Source: Streptomyces sp. ISL-96 (GTDB lineage Bacteria > Actinomycetota > Actinomycetes > Streptomycetales > Streptomycetaceae). Taken from it: a stretch of DNA of 63,338 nucleotides. Below are positions 46,494-55,236 of the stretch, one piece after another. A program made the position numbers and the translations under genes. The notes under the pieces were generated by a model. The model did not search any database and was not told where the DNA came from. It saw nothing but the letters and a program-made list of their open reading frames with translations. How positions within the stretch are numbered: the stretch's first letter is position 1; each line of letters begins with the position of its first letter. The stretch lies in the NCBI RefSeq assembly GCF_018614035.1, contig NZ_JAGGPA010000060.1, positions 1 to 63,338 of the forward strand. The letters run 5' to 3'.

Positions 46494-47049
46494 GTACGCC
46501 GGCCGGCACGAGGCCCGCCGCGTCCGGCGCCGCCTCGGCCAGAACCGTACCGTCGGGTCCCCACACCGCGCTCAGCCCGCAGCCGTCGTCCGGCCCGGCC
46601 GGGCCCACGTGATTGGCCAGGACGACGTACAGCCCGTAATCCTTCGCGAGTGAGGGATAGACGGCGAGGCGCTGCCGTTCACCGTTGCCCTTCCACTACA
46701 GCGAACTCGCCAGATAGACGAGGCACTTGTCGTCAGCCGCCCGTTCCGCGACTTCCGGGAAGTGGTTGTCGAAGCACGTCGCCAGCGCGAAGCGCACACC
46801 GTCCAGCTCGAACCGCCCGTCGCCCGTGCCCGGCGCGAAGACCTCGCGCTCCTGCTCGTACAGGTGCTGCTTGTCGTAACGGGTGAGCAGTTCGAGCTCG
46901 TACCCGGTCAGGGCGAGTTCGGCGAAGACGGTGACGCGTGCTCCGCGCCCGGCGGCTTTCCGGACATACGCCGCCATCCGGCGCGCGTTCGCGTCGACGG
47001 AACCGGGCTCGGACGTGAACTGTGCCGCTGCGACCAACATGCGGACCAT
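46483..47049 (-). pseudogene. Carbon-nitrogen hydrolase gene interrupted by an amber codon
   Basis: Nitrilase-superfamily enzyme reading 117 codons, then TAG (46696-46698), then 70 more in-frame codons that continue the fold (YGLYVVLANHVGP and SAVWGPDGTVLAEA). The Glu of VFAELALTGY and the nucleophile region ATCFDNHFPE precede the stop, and the C-terminal third follows it. The stop stands where homologues have Tyr (YLASSLYGKGNGE-like context), so a nonsense change fits. The 5' ATG is at 47049, with 47040 an alternative. Unless the stop is suppressed or a sequencing error, the product is truncated and probably inactive. Confidence 0.85.
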
Positions 47050-47098
47050 TATCCGAATAGCGCTTGATCGGCCGACGCGGGGCGGCAAACATCACCCC

Positions 47099-47707
47099 AT
47101 GACAGAAGTGATAGCCGTAGCCGTCATCACGCTCCTCGCGGTCATCAGCCCGGGCGCCGACTTCGCGATGGTCGTCCGCAACAGCTGCCTCTACGGGCGT
47201 ACGACCGGCCTCTTCGCGGCAGCAGGAGTCGCCGCGGGAGTCCTCGTCCACGTGACGTACACGATGCTCGGCGTCGGACTGCTGATCGCCTCGTCGACCG
47301 AGCTCTTCACCGCGATCAAGCTGGCGGGCGCGGCGTATCTCGTCTACATCGGTGTGCGGACCTTCATCGCCCGCTCCGACCTCACCGTCGACCTGGACTC
47401 GAAGCCGGAACTCGGCCCGCTCGGCGCGCTGCGCTCCGGCTTCCTCACCAACGTCCTCAACCCGAAGACCACCCTCTTCGTCGTCTCCACCTTCACCCAG
47501 GTGGTCGGCCCGGAGACCCCGGTGTGGCAGCAGGCGGGCTACGGCCTGTTCATGTCGGCCGCGCACTTCGGGTGGTTCGGCGCGATCGCGCTCTTCTTCT
47601 CCGACTCCCGGCTGCGCACGGCCATGCTGCGCCGCCAGAAGGCGCTCAACCGTGCCATCGGCTCGGTACTGGTCGGCCTCGGAGTCACCCTCGGCTTCGC
47701 CCGCTGA
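47099..47707 (+). CDS. LysE-family amino-acid exporter
   Basis: Membrane protein of 202 residues with the LysE/RhtB opening IAVAVITLLAVISPGADFAMVVRN (the SPGPD-like motif reads SPGAD). It has about six hydrophobic segments (AAAGVAAGVLVHVTYTMLGVG, IKLAGAAYLVYIGVRTF, GFLTNVLNPKTTLFVV and others). NPK in the fourth helix is typical. It probably exports an amino acid or related metabolite. ATG at 47099 starts 49 nt after the divergent pseudogene. Confidence 0.9.
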   Translation: MTEVIAVAVITLLAVISPGADFAMVVRNSCLYGRTTGLFAAAGVAAGVLVHVTYTMLGVGLLIASSTELFTAIKLAGAAYLVYIGVRTFIARSDLTVDLDSKPELGPLGALRSGFLTNVLNPKTTLFVVSTFTQVVGPETPVWQQAGYGLFMSAAHFGWFGAIALFFSDSRLRTAMLRRQKALNRAIGSVLVGLGVTLGFAR

Positions 47708-47715
47708 GTGGTGCG

Positions 47716-48120
47716 TCACACCTTGACGACGCGCACCCGTGGTCCACACAGCATGGTGATGTCCCCGGGGTCTGAACTCAGGACGACGACGGGTCCGGGG
47801 CACCCGAGCGCGGTCGCCGAGAGGATCGCGTCGAGCGCGTACTTGTGGCCGTGGAGACCGGCTATAGCGAGCAGCTTGGATGCGGCTCGGGAGATGTCGT
47901 CGCTGACGGGCACCAGGTCGATGCGCGACAGCACCCAGTCGAACCGTGCCTGACGTACGCCGGGGTGCCGGGCCTCTACCGGTGTGACAGTGCTGGTCAC
48001 GACGTGCGCGCCGTTGTCCCGTGCGCGCCGGACCAGCGCTGTGACCCCACGGTCGTCATTGACCAGCTTGGAGAGGCCCTCGCAGTCCAGGACGAGTGTG
48101 CCGACGAGCGGAGCTGTCAT
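47716..48120 (-). CDS. VapC-like PIN-domain toxin
   Basis: Protein of 134 residues of the PIN ribonuclease fold. The four acidic positions are in LVLDCEGLSKL, TVTPVEARHP, KYALDAILSATAL and SSDPGDITM. It would cleave RNA when free of antitoxin. ATG overlaps the antitoxin stop by 4 nt (ATGA), the standard TA arrangement. It converges on the LysE gene with 8 nt between. Its RNA target is not predictable. Confidence 0.85.
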   Translation of the reverse strand: MTAPLVGTLVLDCEGLSKLVNDDRGVTALVRRARDNGAHVVTSTVTPVEARHPGVRQARFDWVLSRIDLVPVSDDISRAASKLLAIAGLHGHKYALDAILSATALGCPGPVVVLSSDPGDITMLCGPRVRVVKV

Positions 48121-48377
48121 GCCGCGGATCGGCCCTCGTTCCGGTGCTCGGTGGTGTCTGCGAGCAGAGCGTCGGCGCGCGCCAGCTCATCGTCGGTGAA
48201 GGCACCGTGGCGGGACTCGTGATCGTCGACGATCTCGGTCAGCTTGTCCATGGCGACGCGGTCTCTGAGGGCCTCCGTGACATAGGCGGAGAACCCGCCG
48301 GGGCCTACCTGGGCGCGGACGGTCTCGGCGAGGTCTTCCGGGATGCTGATCGAGTACTTGCGTGTGGTCCCACTCAT
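48117..48377 (-). CDS. VapB-like ribbon-helix-helix antitoxin
   Basis: Protein of 86 residues. The N-terminal ribbon RKYSISIPEDLAETVRAQV is a beta-strand followed by helix, as in RHH/MetJ-type DNA-binding antitoxins, and an acidic C-terminal tail (DDELARADALL) would wrap the toxin. Its start codon lies in the left arm of an operator-like inverted repeat, and a TAACAT -10-like box 7 nt before the ATG suggests a leaderless transcript. Confidence 0.83.
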   Translation of the reverse strand: MSGTTRKYSISIPEDLAETVRAQVGPGGFSAYVTEALRDRVAMDKLTEIVDDHESRHGAFTDDELARADALLADTTEHRNEGRSAA

Positions 48378-48406
48378 GCCATCAATGTTACCACCGTTGG
48401 TGGCAT
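48376..48406. promoter_or_regulatory. Candidate VapB operator and leaderless promoter
   Basis: Arms ATGCCATCAA (48376-48385) and TTGGTGGCAT (48397-48406) are inverted repeats matching at 9 of 10 positions with an 11-nt spacer. The repeat overlaps the antitoxin start codon, a TAACAT -10 box and the last codons of the pyroglutamyl-peptidase-like gene, so antitoxin binding would block its own transcription. Confidence 0.65.
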
Positions 48407-49641
48407 AGGGCCGTGACTACGATCGCCCGCACCTGCGCGACGATGTCCAGCCGGTTGCGTACGAAGTCCGGGTCCGTCACCTCGGTCGTGTTGCCCGCCC
48501 CGAACTGGAGCACCGGCGTGTGCACATGGCCGCCGGGCAGGTCGTCCAGGCCCAGGCGGTCGCGCAGCAGCGTCGCGCGGTACGCGATCTCGTTGGAGAG
48601 GTAGTCGCCGCCCCCGCCCGCGCGGGCGGTTGAGCCGGCGGTCGGACCGCCCGGCCGGACCACGGGAGCCGTCGCGCCCGCCGGGATCTCGGTCACGGAG
48701 GTGTTGTCGTACACCGGGAAGCGGCCGGTGTCCGCGGCCACGATCTCCCTGTACGGAAGCGTCGTCGCCGTCCACTGCGGCTGCGAGGCCGGATCGCTCA
48801 CCGGAACGGTTTCCTTGCGCGAGACGTTCTCATTGTCCGGGAAGCCCCCGCGCCACGCCCCGTTGAAGCGCTCGACGTCGATCCGCCCGACCCTGCCCTG
48901 GCTCACGGTGGCGAAGAGGTCGAGGTGCGGCAGGTGCGGGCGCAGCGTCCGCTCGACCGTGCCGTCGGCGAAGTCCTGCCACCGGACGGGGAAGACGGCC
49001 GTCTCGATCCGCGCGGGGCCGTCGGCCGTCCGTACGACCGTGCCGTCCAGCGCGAGCGCCGTCGCGCCCGACGGGTTGCTGATGCGCACGTCCCGGTCCA
49101 GCGTGAACGGGTCGAAGCCGGTGACGAGCACCCGCTTCATGCCCTTGCCCGCCGGGAAGCGGATCGCGTCCTGGCCGCGCGACGACCGCTCCAGCCGGTC
49201 GAGCAGCTTCACCCGCGCCGCCTCGCCGATCCCGAACGGCGCCTGCCACTGGCGCAGTTCGAGCGTCATGCCCAGCCGCGCCCAGTACAGCGGCCGGTCG
49301 TCGTCCCGGCTCAGGTCTCCGCCCGCCGGGCCCCTGCCCTGCGCCCGGTCCACGGCCCGCTGCCACAGCCGCGATCCGTGCCGTACGACGGCCCGCTCGG
49401 CAGCGGCGTACGACCGCGCCTCGCCCAGGGTCTCGGCGAAATCCGCCGCCACGGTGTCGAACCCGCTGCGCCGCAGGATCTCCTGCGGGGCGGCCCGCTC
49501 CAGCCGCTGTTCCTCGACGGTCGCCGCAGGGGTTGCCTTCGGCTCCGCTGCCGCTGCTGCGGGCAGCACCGCGAGAAGCGGCGACGCGAGGGTGATGAGA
49601 GCAAGGCCAAGTGACGCGTGGCGGGGGCGTATCGGTGACAC
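48388..49641 (-). CDS. Secreted pyroglutamyl-peptidase-I-like protein
   Basis: Exported protein of 417 residues with signal peptide (LGLALITLASPLLAVLPAAAA). A helical region to about 180 precedes the C15 domain: RVLVTGFDPF, NPSGATALALDG and ETAVFPVRW with the active-site Glu. The catalytic Cys position reads GDYLSNEIAYR where family members have YxCN, so Cys is replaced by Ser. GHVHTP keeps the His. It may use Ser or be a non-catalytic relative. GTG at 49641 follows AAGGA. The 3' end lies 10 nt before the antitoxin gene and overlaps its operator. Confidence 0.8.
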   Translation of the reverse strand: MSPIRPRHASLGLALITLASPLLAVLPAAAAAEPKATPAATVEEQRLERAAPQEILRRSGFDTVAADFAETLGEARSYAAAERAVVRHGSRLWQRAVDRAQGRGPAGGDLSRDDDRPLYWARLGMTLELRQWQAPFGIGEAARVKLLDRLERSSRGQDAIRFPAGKGMKRVLVTGFDPFTLDRDVRISNPSGATALALDGTVVRTADGPARIETAVFPVRWQDFADGTVERTLRPHLPHLDLFATVSQGRVGRIDVERFNGAWRGGFPDNENVSRKETVPVSDPASQPQWTATTLPYREIVAADTGRFPVYDNTSVTEIPAGATAPVVRPGGPTAGSTARAGGGGDYLSNEIAYRATLLRDRLGLDDLPGGHVHTPVLQFGAGNTTEVTDPDFVRNRLDIVAQVRAIVVTALCHQRW

Positions 49642-49693
49642 GGTGATCCTTCCGTCGGGTGGCGGAAGTATTTCGGTACGCCCGTGACTTGCG

Positions 49694-50269
49694 CTACGGG
49701 GCGGGCGAGCGTCGCAGTAGGGAGAGGAAGTCACGGAAGGCGGCCGGCATGTCCACCGACCGCGGGTCGAGCAGCCACTGGTACTGGAGCCCGTCCATGA
49801 CCGCCACCAGCAGCGGCGCCGCCTGTTCCGGCGTGAGCCCGCCGGGCAGCACATCGCCGTATTCCGTACGCAGGGCGGCCGCCATGCCGGCGCGGACCTG
49901 GGTGTAGCGGTGGGTGAAGAAGTCCCGCGCCGGATGGTCCTCGGTCACGCTCTCGCCGAGCAGCGCGGAGAAGGTCTGCACGATGCCGGGACGCATCGCG
50001 TTGTACTCCACGAGCGAGTCGAGCAGATCCAGCCGCCACGCCCCCGCGCTGCGCCCGGAGCCGCCGGTGTCCCACTGGTCGCGCTCTTCGAGCACGGCGA
50101 CGAGCAGGTCGTCTTTCGTGGGGAAGTAGTGGAGAAGCCCCTGCTGGGTCAGGCCGACGCGCTCGGCGACCGCGCTGAGCGACGCCCCCCGGTAGCCGCG
50201 TTCGGCGATCACTTCGAGGGTCGCGCGGAGAATCTCCGCCCGTCGCTCCTCGCTCCTGGCCCTTGCCAT
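49694..50269 (-). CDS. TetR-family transcriptional regulator
   Basis: Repressor of 191 residues. The N-terminal helix-turn-helix is ILRATLEVIAERGYRGASLS, AVAERVGLTQQGLLHYFPTK, a typical TetR recognition region. The C-terminal ligand domain is helical (LVEYNAMRPGIVQTFSAL). ATG at 50269 follows AAGGA 9 nt upstream. It is divergent from the GH3 glycosidase gene and likely controls it. Confidence 0.9.
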   Translation of the reverse strand: MARARSEERRAEILRATLEVIAERGYRGASLSAVAERVGLTQQGLLHYFPTKDDLLVAVLEERDQWDTGGSGRSAGAWRLDLLDSLVEYNAMRPGIVQTFSALLGESVTEDHPARDFFTHRYTQVRAGMAAALRTEYGDVLPGGLTPEQAAPLLVAVMDGLQYQWLLDPRSVDMPAAFRDFLSLLRRSPAP

Positions 50270-50423
50270 CGTCCTGGTTCCTTCCCCTGTTTGCCTGCTG
50301 GCAGGACGGTACGCCATCCCGTCGCATCACGAATGAATAACAAACCCTACCGCTCTACAGGTAAACGCGTGACGATGGAGGAACCGGAGACACCCAGCAG
50401 GACTTCAATGAGGAGGTACGTCC
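50270..50423. promoter_or_regulatory. Divergent TetR/GH3 promoter region
   Basis: This 154-nt gap contains an AT-richer block around 50327-50370 with short TACC/GGTA half-sites (about 50348-50363), a possible TetR site. No clear -10/-35 was resolved. GAGGAGGTACGTCC leads into the GH3 start. Confidence 0.3.
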
Positions 50424-52892
50424 GTGGCAGCCGAACCCACCACCCAGGACACCGACCCCGACCGGATGCGCGAAGAGGCCGTCGAAGCGGCCCTCGGCAA
50501 ACTCGGTCTCGACGCCAAGGCGAAGCTGCTCGGCGGCCAGGACATGTGGTCGCTGCCCGCGCTCCCCGAGATCGGCCTGCGGTCCCTGGTCATGTCCGAC
50601 GGCCCGGTCGGCGTGCGCGGCGTCCGCTGGACCGCCGACGACCCGTCGATCGCACTGCCGTCTCCCACAGCGCTCGCCGCGACCTGGGACCCGGAGCTCG
50701 CCCGCCGCGCCGGCCGCCTCCTCGCCCAGGAGGCCCGCCGCAAGGACGTGCACGTCCTCCTCGCCCCGACCGTGAACCTGCACCGCTCGCCGCTCGGCGG
50801 CCGGCACTTCGAGTGCTACTCCGAGGACCCGTACCTCACCGGCGCGATCGGCTCCGGTTACGTGAAGGGTGTTCAGGACGGCGGCGTCGGCACCACCGTC
50901 AAGCACTTCGTCGCCAACGACGCCGAGACCGACCGCTTCACCGTCGACAACATCATCACCTCGCGCCCGCTGCGCGAGCTGTACCTGGCGCCCTTCGAAG
51001 CCATCGTCAAGAACGCCCACCCCTGGGGCATCATGGCGGCGTACAACCAGGTCAACGGCGTGACGATGACCGAGCACCGCTACCTCCAGAACGAGGTGCT
51101 GCGCGGCGAGTGGGGCTTCGACGGCTACATCGTCTCCGACTGGATGGCCGCCCGCTCCACCACCGGTGACATCGAAGGCGGCCTCGACGTCGCCATGCCG
51201 GGCCCCACCACCGTCTACGGCGACGCGCTCGCCGGCGCGGTCCGCGCGGGCAAGGTCGACGAGGCCGTGGTCGACGACGCCGTACGCAACGTCCTGCGGC
51301 TCGCGGCCCGCGTCGGCATCCTGGAAGGCGCCCCGCCCGTCGTCACCGAACTGCCGGAGACGGTCGACGGCCAGGCGCTGGCACGCGAGGTGGCCTCCCG
51401 CGCCTTCGTCCTCGTACGCAACGAGAACCACACCCTCCCCATCGACCCCTCGCAGACCCGCAAGCTCGCCCTCATCGGCGCGGCGGCCCGCGACGCGCGC
51501 GTTCTCGGCGGCGGGTCCGCCACCGTCTTTCCCGAGCGCGTCGTCGCCCCTCTCGACGGCCTCGCCGCCGCGCTGTCGGACGCCACGCTGACGTACGCCG
51601 TCGGGGCCGACCCCAGCGACGAACTCAGCCCCGCCGCCAAGGGCTTCGCCCTCCACGCCGTCTGCCGCGACGCCACCGGCGCCGTCATCGGCAGCCGCTC
51701 GCTCCCCGGCGGTCAGGTGCAGTGGATCGGCGACGACCTGCCCGACGGCGTCACCTACGGGACCCTCCACAGCGTCGAGGTCAAGGGCACCTTCACCCCG
51801 CGCGAAAGCGGCGAGCACGCCTTCGGCACGCGCGGCCTGGGCGCCTTCACCCTGACCGTCGCCGGCGAAGTCCTCTACGACGGCGTTCAGGCGATGTCCG
51901 ACGCGTCCGACCCCTTCGAGGCGTTCTTCGGCGCCCCGGCCGAGCGCGGCCGCGTCCACCTCACTGCGGGCGAACCGGTGGAGGTCTCGCTTGTCCACCC
52001 CGTCGGCGCGACGGACGACGCGCCGCTTCCGGCGGTCATGTTCTCGTTCCTGCACGGAGCGCCGCAGCGCGACGCCGACGAGCTGATCGCAGAGGCCGTC
52101 GAAGCGGCGCGGGACGCCGACACCGCGGTCGTCGTGGTCGCCACGACCGAACGCGTCGAGTCTGAGGGCTTCGACCGTACGGACCTGAGCCTCCCGGGCC
52201 GCCAGGACGATCTGGTCCGCGCGGTGGCCGCCGCCAACCCGAACACCGTGGTGATCGTCAACTCCGGTTCACCGGTGGAGATGCCGTGGCGGGAGGACGT
52301 GGCCGCGGTGCTGCTCAGCTGGTTCCCCGGCCAGGAGGGCGGCGCGGCACTCGCCGACGTGCTGCTCGGCGTGGCCGAGCCGGGCGGGCGGCTGCCGACG
52401 ACCTGGCCGGTGGCCCTGGCCGATGTTCCGGTTACGGAGGTTGTGCCGACGGACGGCGAACTGCACTATAGGGAAGGGCTGTTCGTCGGATACCGCGCCT
52501 GGGACAAGGCGGGCGTCGCGCCGGCGTACGCGTTCGGGCACGGCCTGGGCTACACCACTTGGGAGTACGAGTCCCTGGAGGTGACCCCGGCGACGGCCAA
52601 GGTGCGCGTACGCAACACCGGGCACCGCACCGGACGCGAGGTGGTCCAGGTCTACCTGGCCCCGCTGGCGGACTCCGTGGAGCGGCCGGTGCGGTGGCTG
52701 GCGGGGTTCGCGAGCGTTGAGGTGGGGGCGGGGGAGTGGGCGGAGGCTGAGATCGCGCTGCCGCCCCGTGCGTTCGAGATCTGGGACGAGCGGTCCGACA
52801 GCTGGTCGTTCGTCCCCGGTGTGTACGAGGTTCGAACCGGCCGTTCGATTGCCGACACGCGCCTGACGGCGACCCTGGACCTCCAGGGCTGA
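50424..52892 (+). CDS. Glycoside hydrolase family 3 beta-glucosidase
   Basis: Cytosolic enzyme of 822 residues that releases terminal beta-linked glucose. The GH3 N domain has MSDGPVGVRG, the catalytic nucleophile in GYIVSDWMAA (Asp239) and TVKHFVANDAETDRF. A PA14-like insert is at about 400-550 (FTPRESGEHAFGTRG). The C domain has ERVESEGFDRTDLSLP and LLSWFPGQEGG, and a fibronectin-like end (VRVRNTGHRTGREVVQVYL). GTG at 50424 follows GAGGAGG. No secretion signal. The divergent TetR gene probably represses it. Confidence 0.93.
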   Translation: MAAEPTTQDTDPDRMREEAVEAALGKLGLDAKAKLLGGQDMWSLPALPEIGLRSLVMSDGPVGVRGVRWTADDPSIALPSPTALAATWDPELARRAGRLLAQEARRKDVHVLLAPTVNLHRSPLGGRHFECYSEDPYLTGAIGSGYVKGVQDGGVGTTVKHFVANDAETDRFTVDNIITSRPLRELYLAPFEAIVKNAHPWGIMAAYNQVNGVTMTEHRYLQNEVLRGEWGFDGYIVSDWMAARSTTGDIEGGLDVAMPGPTTVYGDALAGAVRAGKVDEAVVDDAVRNVLRLAARVGILEGAPPVVTELPETVDGQALAREVASRAFVLVRNENHTLPIDPSQTRKLALIGAAARDARVLGGGSATVFPERVVAPLDGLAAALSDATLTYAVGADPSDELSPAAKGFALHAVCRDATGAVIGSRSLPGGQVQWIGDDLPDGVTYGTLHSVEVKGTFTPRESGEHAFGTRGLGAFTLTVAGEVLYDGVQAMSDASDPFEAFFGAPAERGRVHLTAGEPVEVSLVHPVGATDDAPLPAVMFSFLHGAPQRDADELIAEAVEAARDADTAVVVVATTERVESEGFDRTDLSLPGRQDDLVRAVAAANPNTVVIVNSGSPVEMPWREDVAAVLLSWFPGQEGGAALADVLLGVAEPGGRLPTTWPVALADVPVTEVVPTDGELHYREGLFVGYRAWDKAGVAPAYAFGHGLGYTTWEYESLEVTPATAKVRVRNTGHRTGREVVQVYLAPLADSVERPVRWLAGFASVEVGAGEWAEAEIALPPRAFEIWDERSDSWSFVPGVYEVRTGRSIADTRLTATLDLQG

Positions 52893-52961
52893 GCTCCTGC
52901 GGGGGCCTTTTCCCCACCCCGCCTCTTCCCGAACCGGGGCTCCGACCCCAGGCCCCGCTCC

Positions 52962-53007
52962 TCAAACGCCGGACGGGCTGAACAATCAGCCCGTCCGGCG
53001 TTTGAGA
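52962..53007. terminator. Bidirectional 21-bp hairpin terminator
   Basis: A perfect 21-bp stem with the 4-nt loop ACAA. Left arm 52962-52982 starts CTCAAACGCCGG and right arm 52987-53007 ends CCGGCGTTTGAG. It lies between the convergent GH3 and aldose epimerase genes. This stem resembles a hairpin sequence common in Streptomyces intergenic gaps. Confidence 0.88.
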
Positions 53008-53018
53008 ACAGGCCCGCA

Positions 53019-53984
53019 CTACTCCCCCCGCACCCCGAACCCGTACACCGTCGCCGAAGTGAAGACCTCGCCCGGTCGCAGCACCACGCACGGGAACTCC
53101 GGCCGGTTCGGCGAGTCGGGGAAGTGCTGGGTCTCCAGCGCCACCCCGTCGAACCCGTCCGGCGTATACACCTGCAACCCCGGCTCCGTCGTGGCGACCG
53201 TCACCACCCGCCCCGACCCCGGGTCGTACAGCTCGCCCACCACCTCGGCCCCGCCCGTAACACCCTTGTCCAGCACGAAGTTGTGGTCGAGCCCGCCACC
53301 CAGCACCCGCGCTTCCCGGAAGTCGAACCGTGACCCCGCCACCGCCCGGATCTCCCCGGTCGGTATCCCGCCACCGTCCACCGGCGTCACCGCCCCCGCC
53401 GCGAGTCGCAGCTCGTACGGGCCGCCACCCCCGAGACTCCAGTACGTGTGATTCGTCAGATTCACCACGGTCGGCGCGTCCGTCACCGCCCGGTAGTCGA
53501 TCCGCAGCGCCCCGCCCTCCTCCAGCGTGTACGTCGCCGAGACCTCGACGCGCCCGGGGAAGCCCTCTTCGCCGTCGGGGCTGATCCGCGAGAGCCGCAC
53601 CCCGTGCGAGGAGAGGGACTCCGCGTCCCAGACCCGCTTGTCGAAGCCGCGCTCGCCGCCGTGCAGGCTGTTCGGGCCACCGTTGCGCGCCAGGGTGTAC
53701 GTCCGCCCGTCCAGCGTGAAGGACCCGCCCGCGATCCGGTTCGCGTACCGCCCGACCAGCGCCCCGAAGTACGGGCCGGGACATTCCAGATAGCCCGCGA
53801 GGCGATCGAATCCGACCGCCACGCCGCCCACGCGCCCGTCCCGGTCCGGCACCTCCACCGACTGGACGATCCCGCCGTACGTCAGAACGCGCACCACCAC
53901 CCCGTCCCGTTCCAGGACCCAGCGGTGGACGGGTGTGCCGTCGTCGAGTGTGCCGAAGAGTTCCCCGTCGAGTTCCGCGTTCAT
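53019..53984 (-). CDS. Aldose 1-epimerase (galactose mutarotase)
   Basis: Enzyme of 321 residues that interconverts alpha and beta anomers of aldoses. YGGIVQSVEVPDRDG, GRYANRIAGGSFTLDG, NSLHGGERGFDKRVW with the active His, NLTNHTYWSL with the second His, and the ETQHFPDSPN ending are all GalM motifs. ATG at 53984 is the natural opening. It starts 20 nt after the SGNH lipoprotein stop on the same strand. A role in sugar uptake with the GH3 neighbour is likely. Confidence 0.93.
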   Translation of the reverse strand: MNAELDGELFGTLDDGTPVHRWVLERDGVVVRVLTYGGIVQSVEVPDRDGRVGGVAVGFDRLAGYLECPGPYFGALVGRYANRIAGGSFTLDGRTYTLARNGGPNSLHGGERGFDKRVWDAESLSSHGVRLSRISPDGEEGFPGRVEVSATYTLEEGGALRIDYRAVTDAPTVVNLTNHTYWSLGGGGPYELRLAAGAVTPVDGGGIPTGEIRAVAGSRFDFREARVLGGGLDHNFVLDKGVTGGAEVVGELYDPGSGRVVTVATTEPGLQVYTPDGFDGVALETQHFPDSPNRPEFPCVVLRPGEVFTSATVYGFGVRGE

Positions 53985-54004
53985 GATCCGAGAGCCTAAG
54001 CGAC

Positions 54005-54931
54005 TTACGCCGGAGGCTCCTTGGCCGTGATATTCCGGTACGCGATCTCCGCCAGCCGCTGCTGCCCGTTCTTGCTCGGGTGGAACCAGTCCCACTGGCT
54101 CAACTGCTCGCCGGTGAACCGGTACTCGAAGACCGCCCCGCCGTCGTACCGGCAGCGCGCGTCCCGCCCGCACACATCCCTCAGCACCTTGTTGTACGCC
54201 ACGACCCGCTCCTGCACCGACTCGCGCCGCGCCACCGCCACCGCGTCCATCGCGTCCGGGGAGCCCAGCATCGACTGGCAGATCCCCAGCTTCCAGATCT
54301 GCTTGCCCAGCGCGTTCCCGCGCCCCTCGGACCACAGCCGTTTCAGATCGGGCACGCTCGACACGTACAGCTGCGACTTGGGCAGCTCGCTGCGCAGCTT
54401 CTTCACCGACGTCTCGAAAAACGTCCGGAAATCAGCCACCGACGTCATGTGCGACACGTCGTCACGGCAGGCGTCGTTCGCCCCCACCATGACCGTCACC
54501 AGCTCCGGCTTGTCCGCGACCGCCCGCGTCATCTGCTCCGGCAGCTCGGCGATCCGCGCCCCCGACTTCGCATGGTTCCAGGTACGCCCGACCGCGCCCG
54601 CCTCGCCGAGCAGCCGCCACGCCACGCTGCGCACCGTGGCGTCCGTACCTGTCGCCCACGACACCTCGGGGCAGTCCGCGAGTACCGTGCACGCGTCGAA
54701 ACCGCGCGTGATGGAATCGCCGACAGCCGCGATGGACGCCGGGCTGCGGTCCCAGATGAACGTGGGCTTCGGGGAGGGCCGGCGCGCCGCCTGCGAGGCG
54801 CCCCCGTCCGCGTCGTCCGCCGCGTCGCACCCGGTGAGCGCGCCCAGGAGGACGAACAGCGCCGCCGTCGCGGTGGCGACGGCGGCGCGAGACCGGCGCT
54901 CGCGGCGGCATGGTCGGCGGCGTACCCGCAT
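54005..54931 (-). CDS. SGNH/GDSL-family lipoprotein hydrolase
   Basis: Exported lipoprotein of 308 residues. RRERRSRAAVATATAALFVL then LGALTGCDA gives a lipobox (LTGC). The mature domain has GDSITRGFDAC (block I Ser), GANDAC (block III), and WDWFHPS with the Asp/His pair, so it is an SGNH hydrolase. Likely acts on esters at the cell surface. ATG at 54931 follows AGGGG. Downstream is the mutarotase gene. Confidence 0.9.
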   Translation of the reverse strand: MRVRRRPCRRERRSRAAVATATAALFVLLGALTGCDAADDADGGASQAARRPSPKPTFIWDRSPASIAAVGDSITRGFDACTVLADCPEVSWATGTDATVRSVAWRLLGEAGAVGRTWNHAKSGARIAELPEQMTRAVADKPELVTVMVGANDACRDDVSHMTSVADFRTFFETSVKKLRSELPKSQLYVSSVPDLKRLWSEGRGNALGKQIWKLGICQSMLGSPDAMDAVAVARRESVQERVVAYNKVLRDVCGRDARCRYDGGAVFEYRFTGEQLSQWDWFHPSKNGQQRLAEIAYRNITAKEPPA

Positions 54932-55236
54932 CCCGTGATCCCCTCGATGGCGTCGTACTGGCGTCCTGCCGAGTGAAAGCTTCGTGTTTCCGGCCCCCCG
55001 GACCGACAGTACGTCACCCGTCGGACGCCGCCGCACGGTAGTTTTTCCCCGTCGAACCAGCAGCCCTCACCCATCCGGGGCTCCGGTAAATTACATCACG
55101 TCACATACTGTCCCTTTTCAGGAGATTAACTCCCGATGCTGTTTACTGTTGACAACCTCGGGAGCCGACCGGGAAGAGGCGGTACGGGCGCGAGGCCGCT
55201 GGGGAAGGCGAACCTCGTCCCACACTGGAGGTCCCG
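54932..55236. other. 305-nt divergent intergenic region
   Basis: Between the SGNH gene and DUF3145. An AT-richer patch (about 55088-55150) includes a lone TTGACA at 55149-55154 without a matching -10. I see no gene. It should hold both promoters. Confidence 0.35.
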
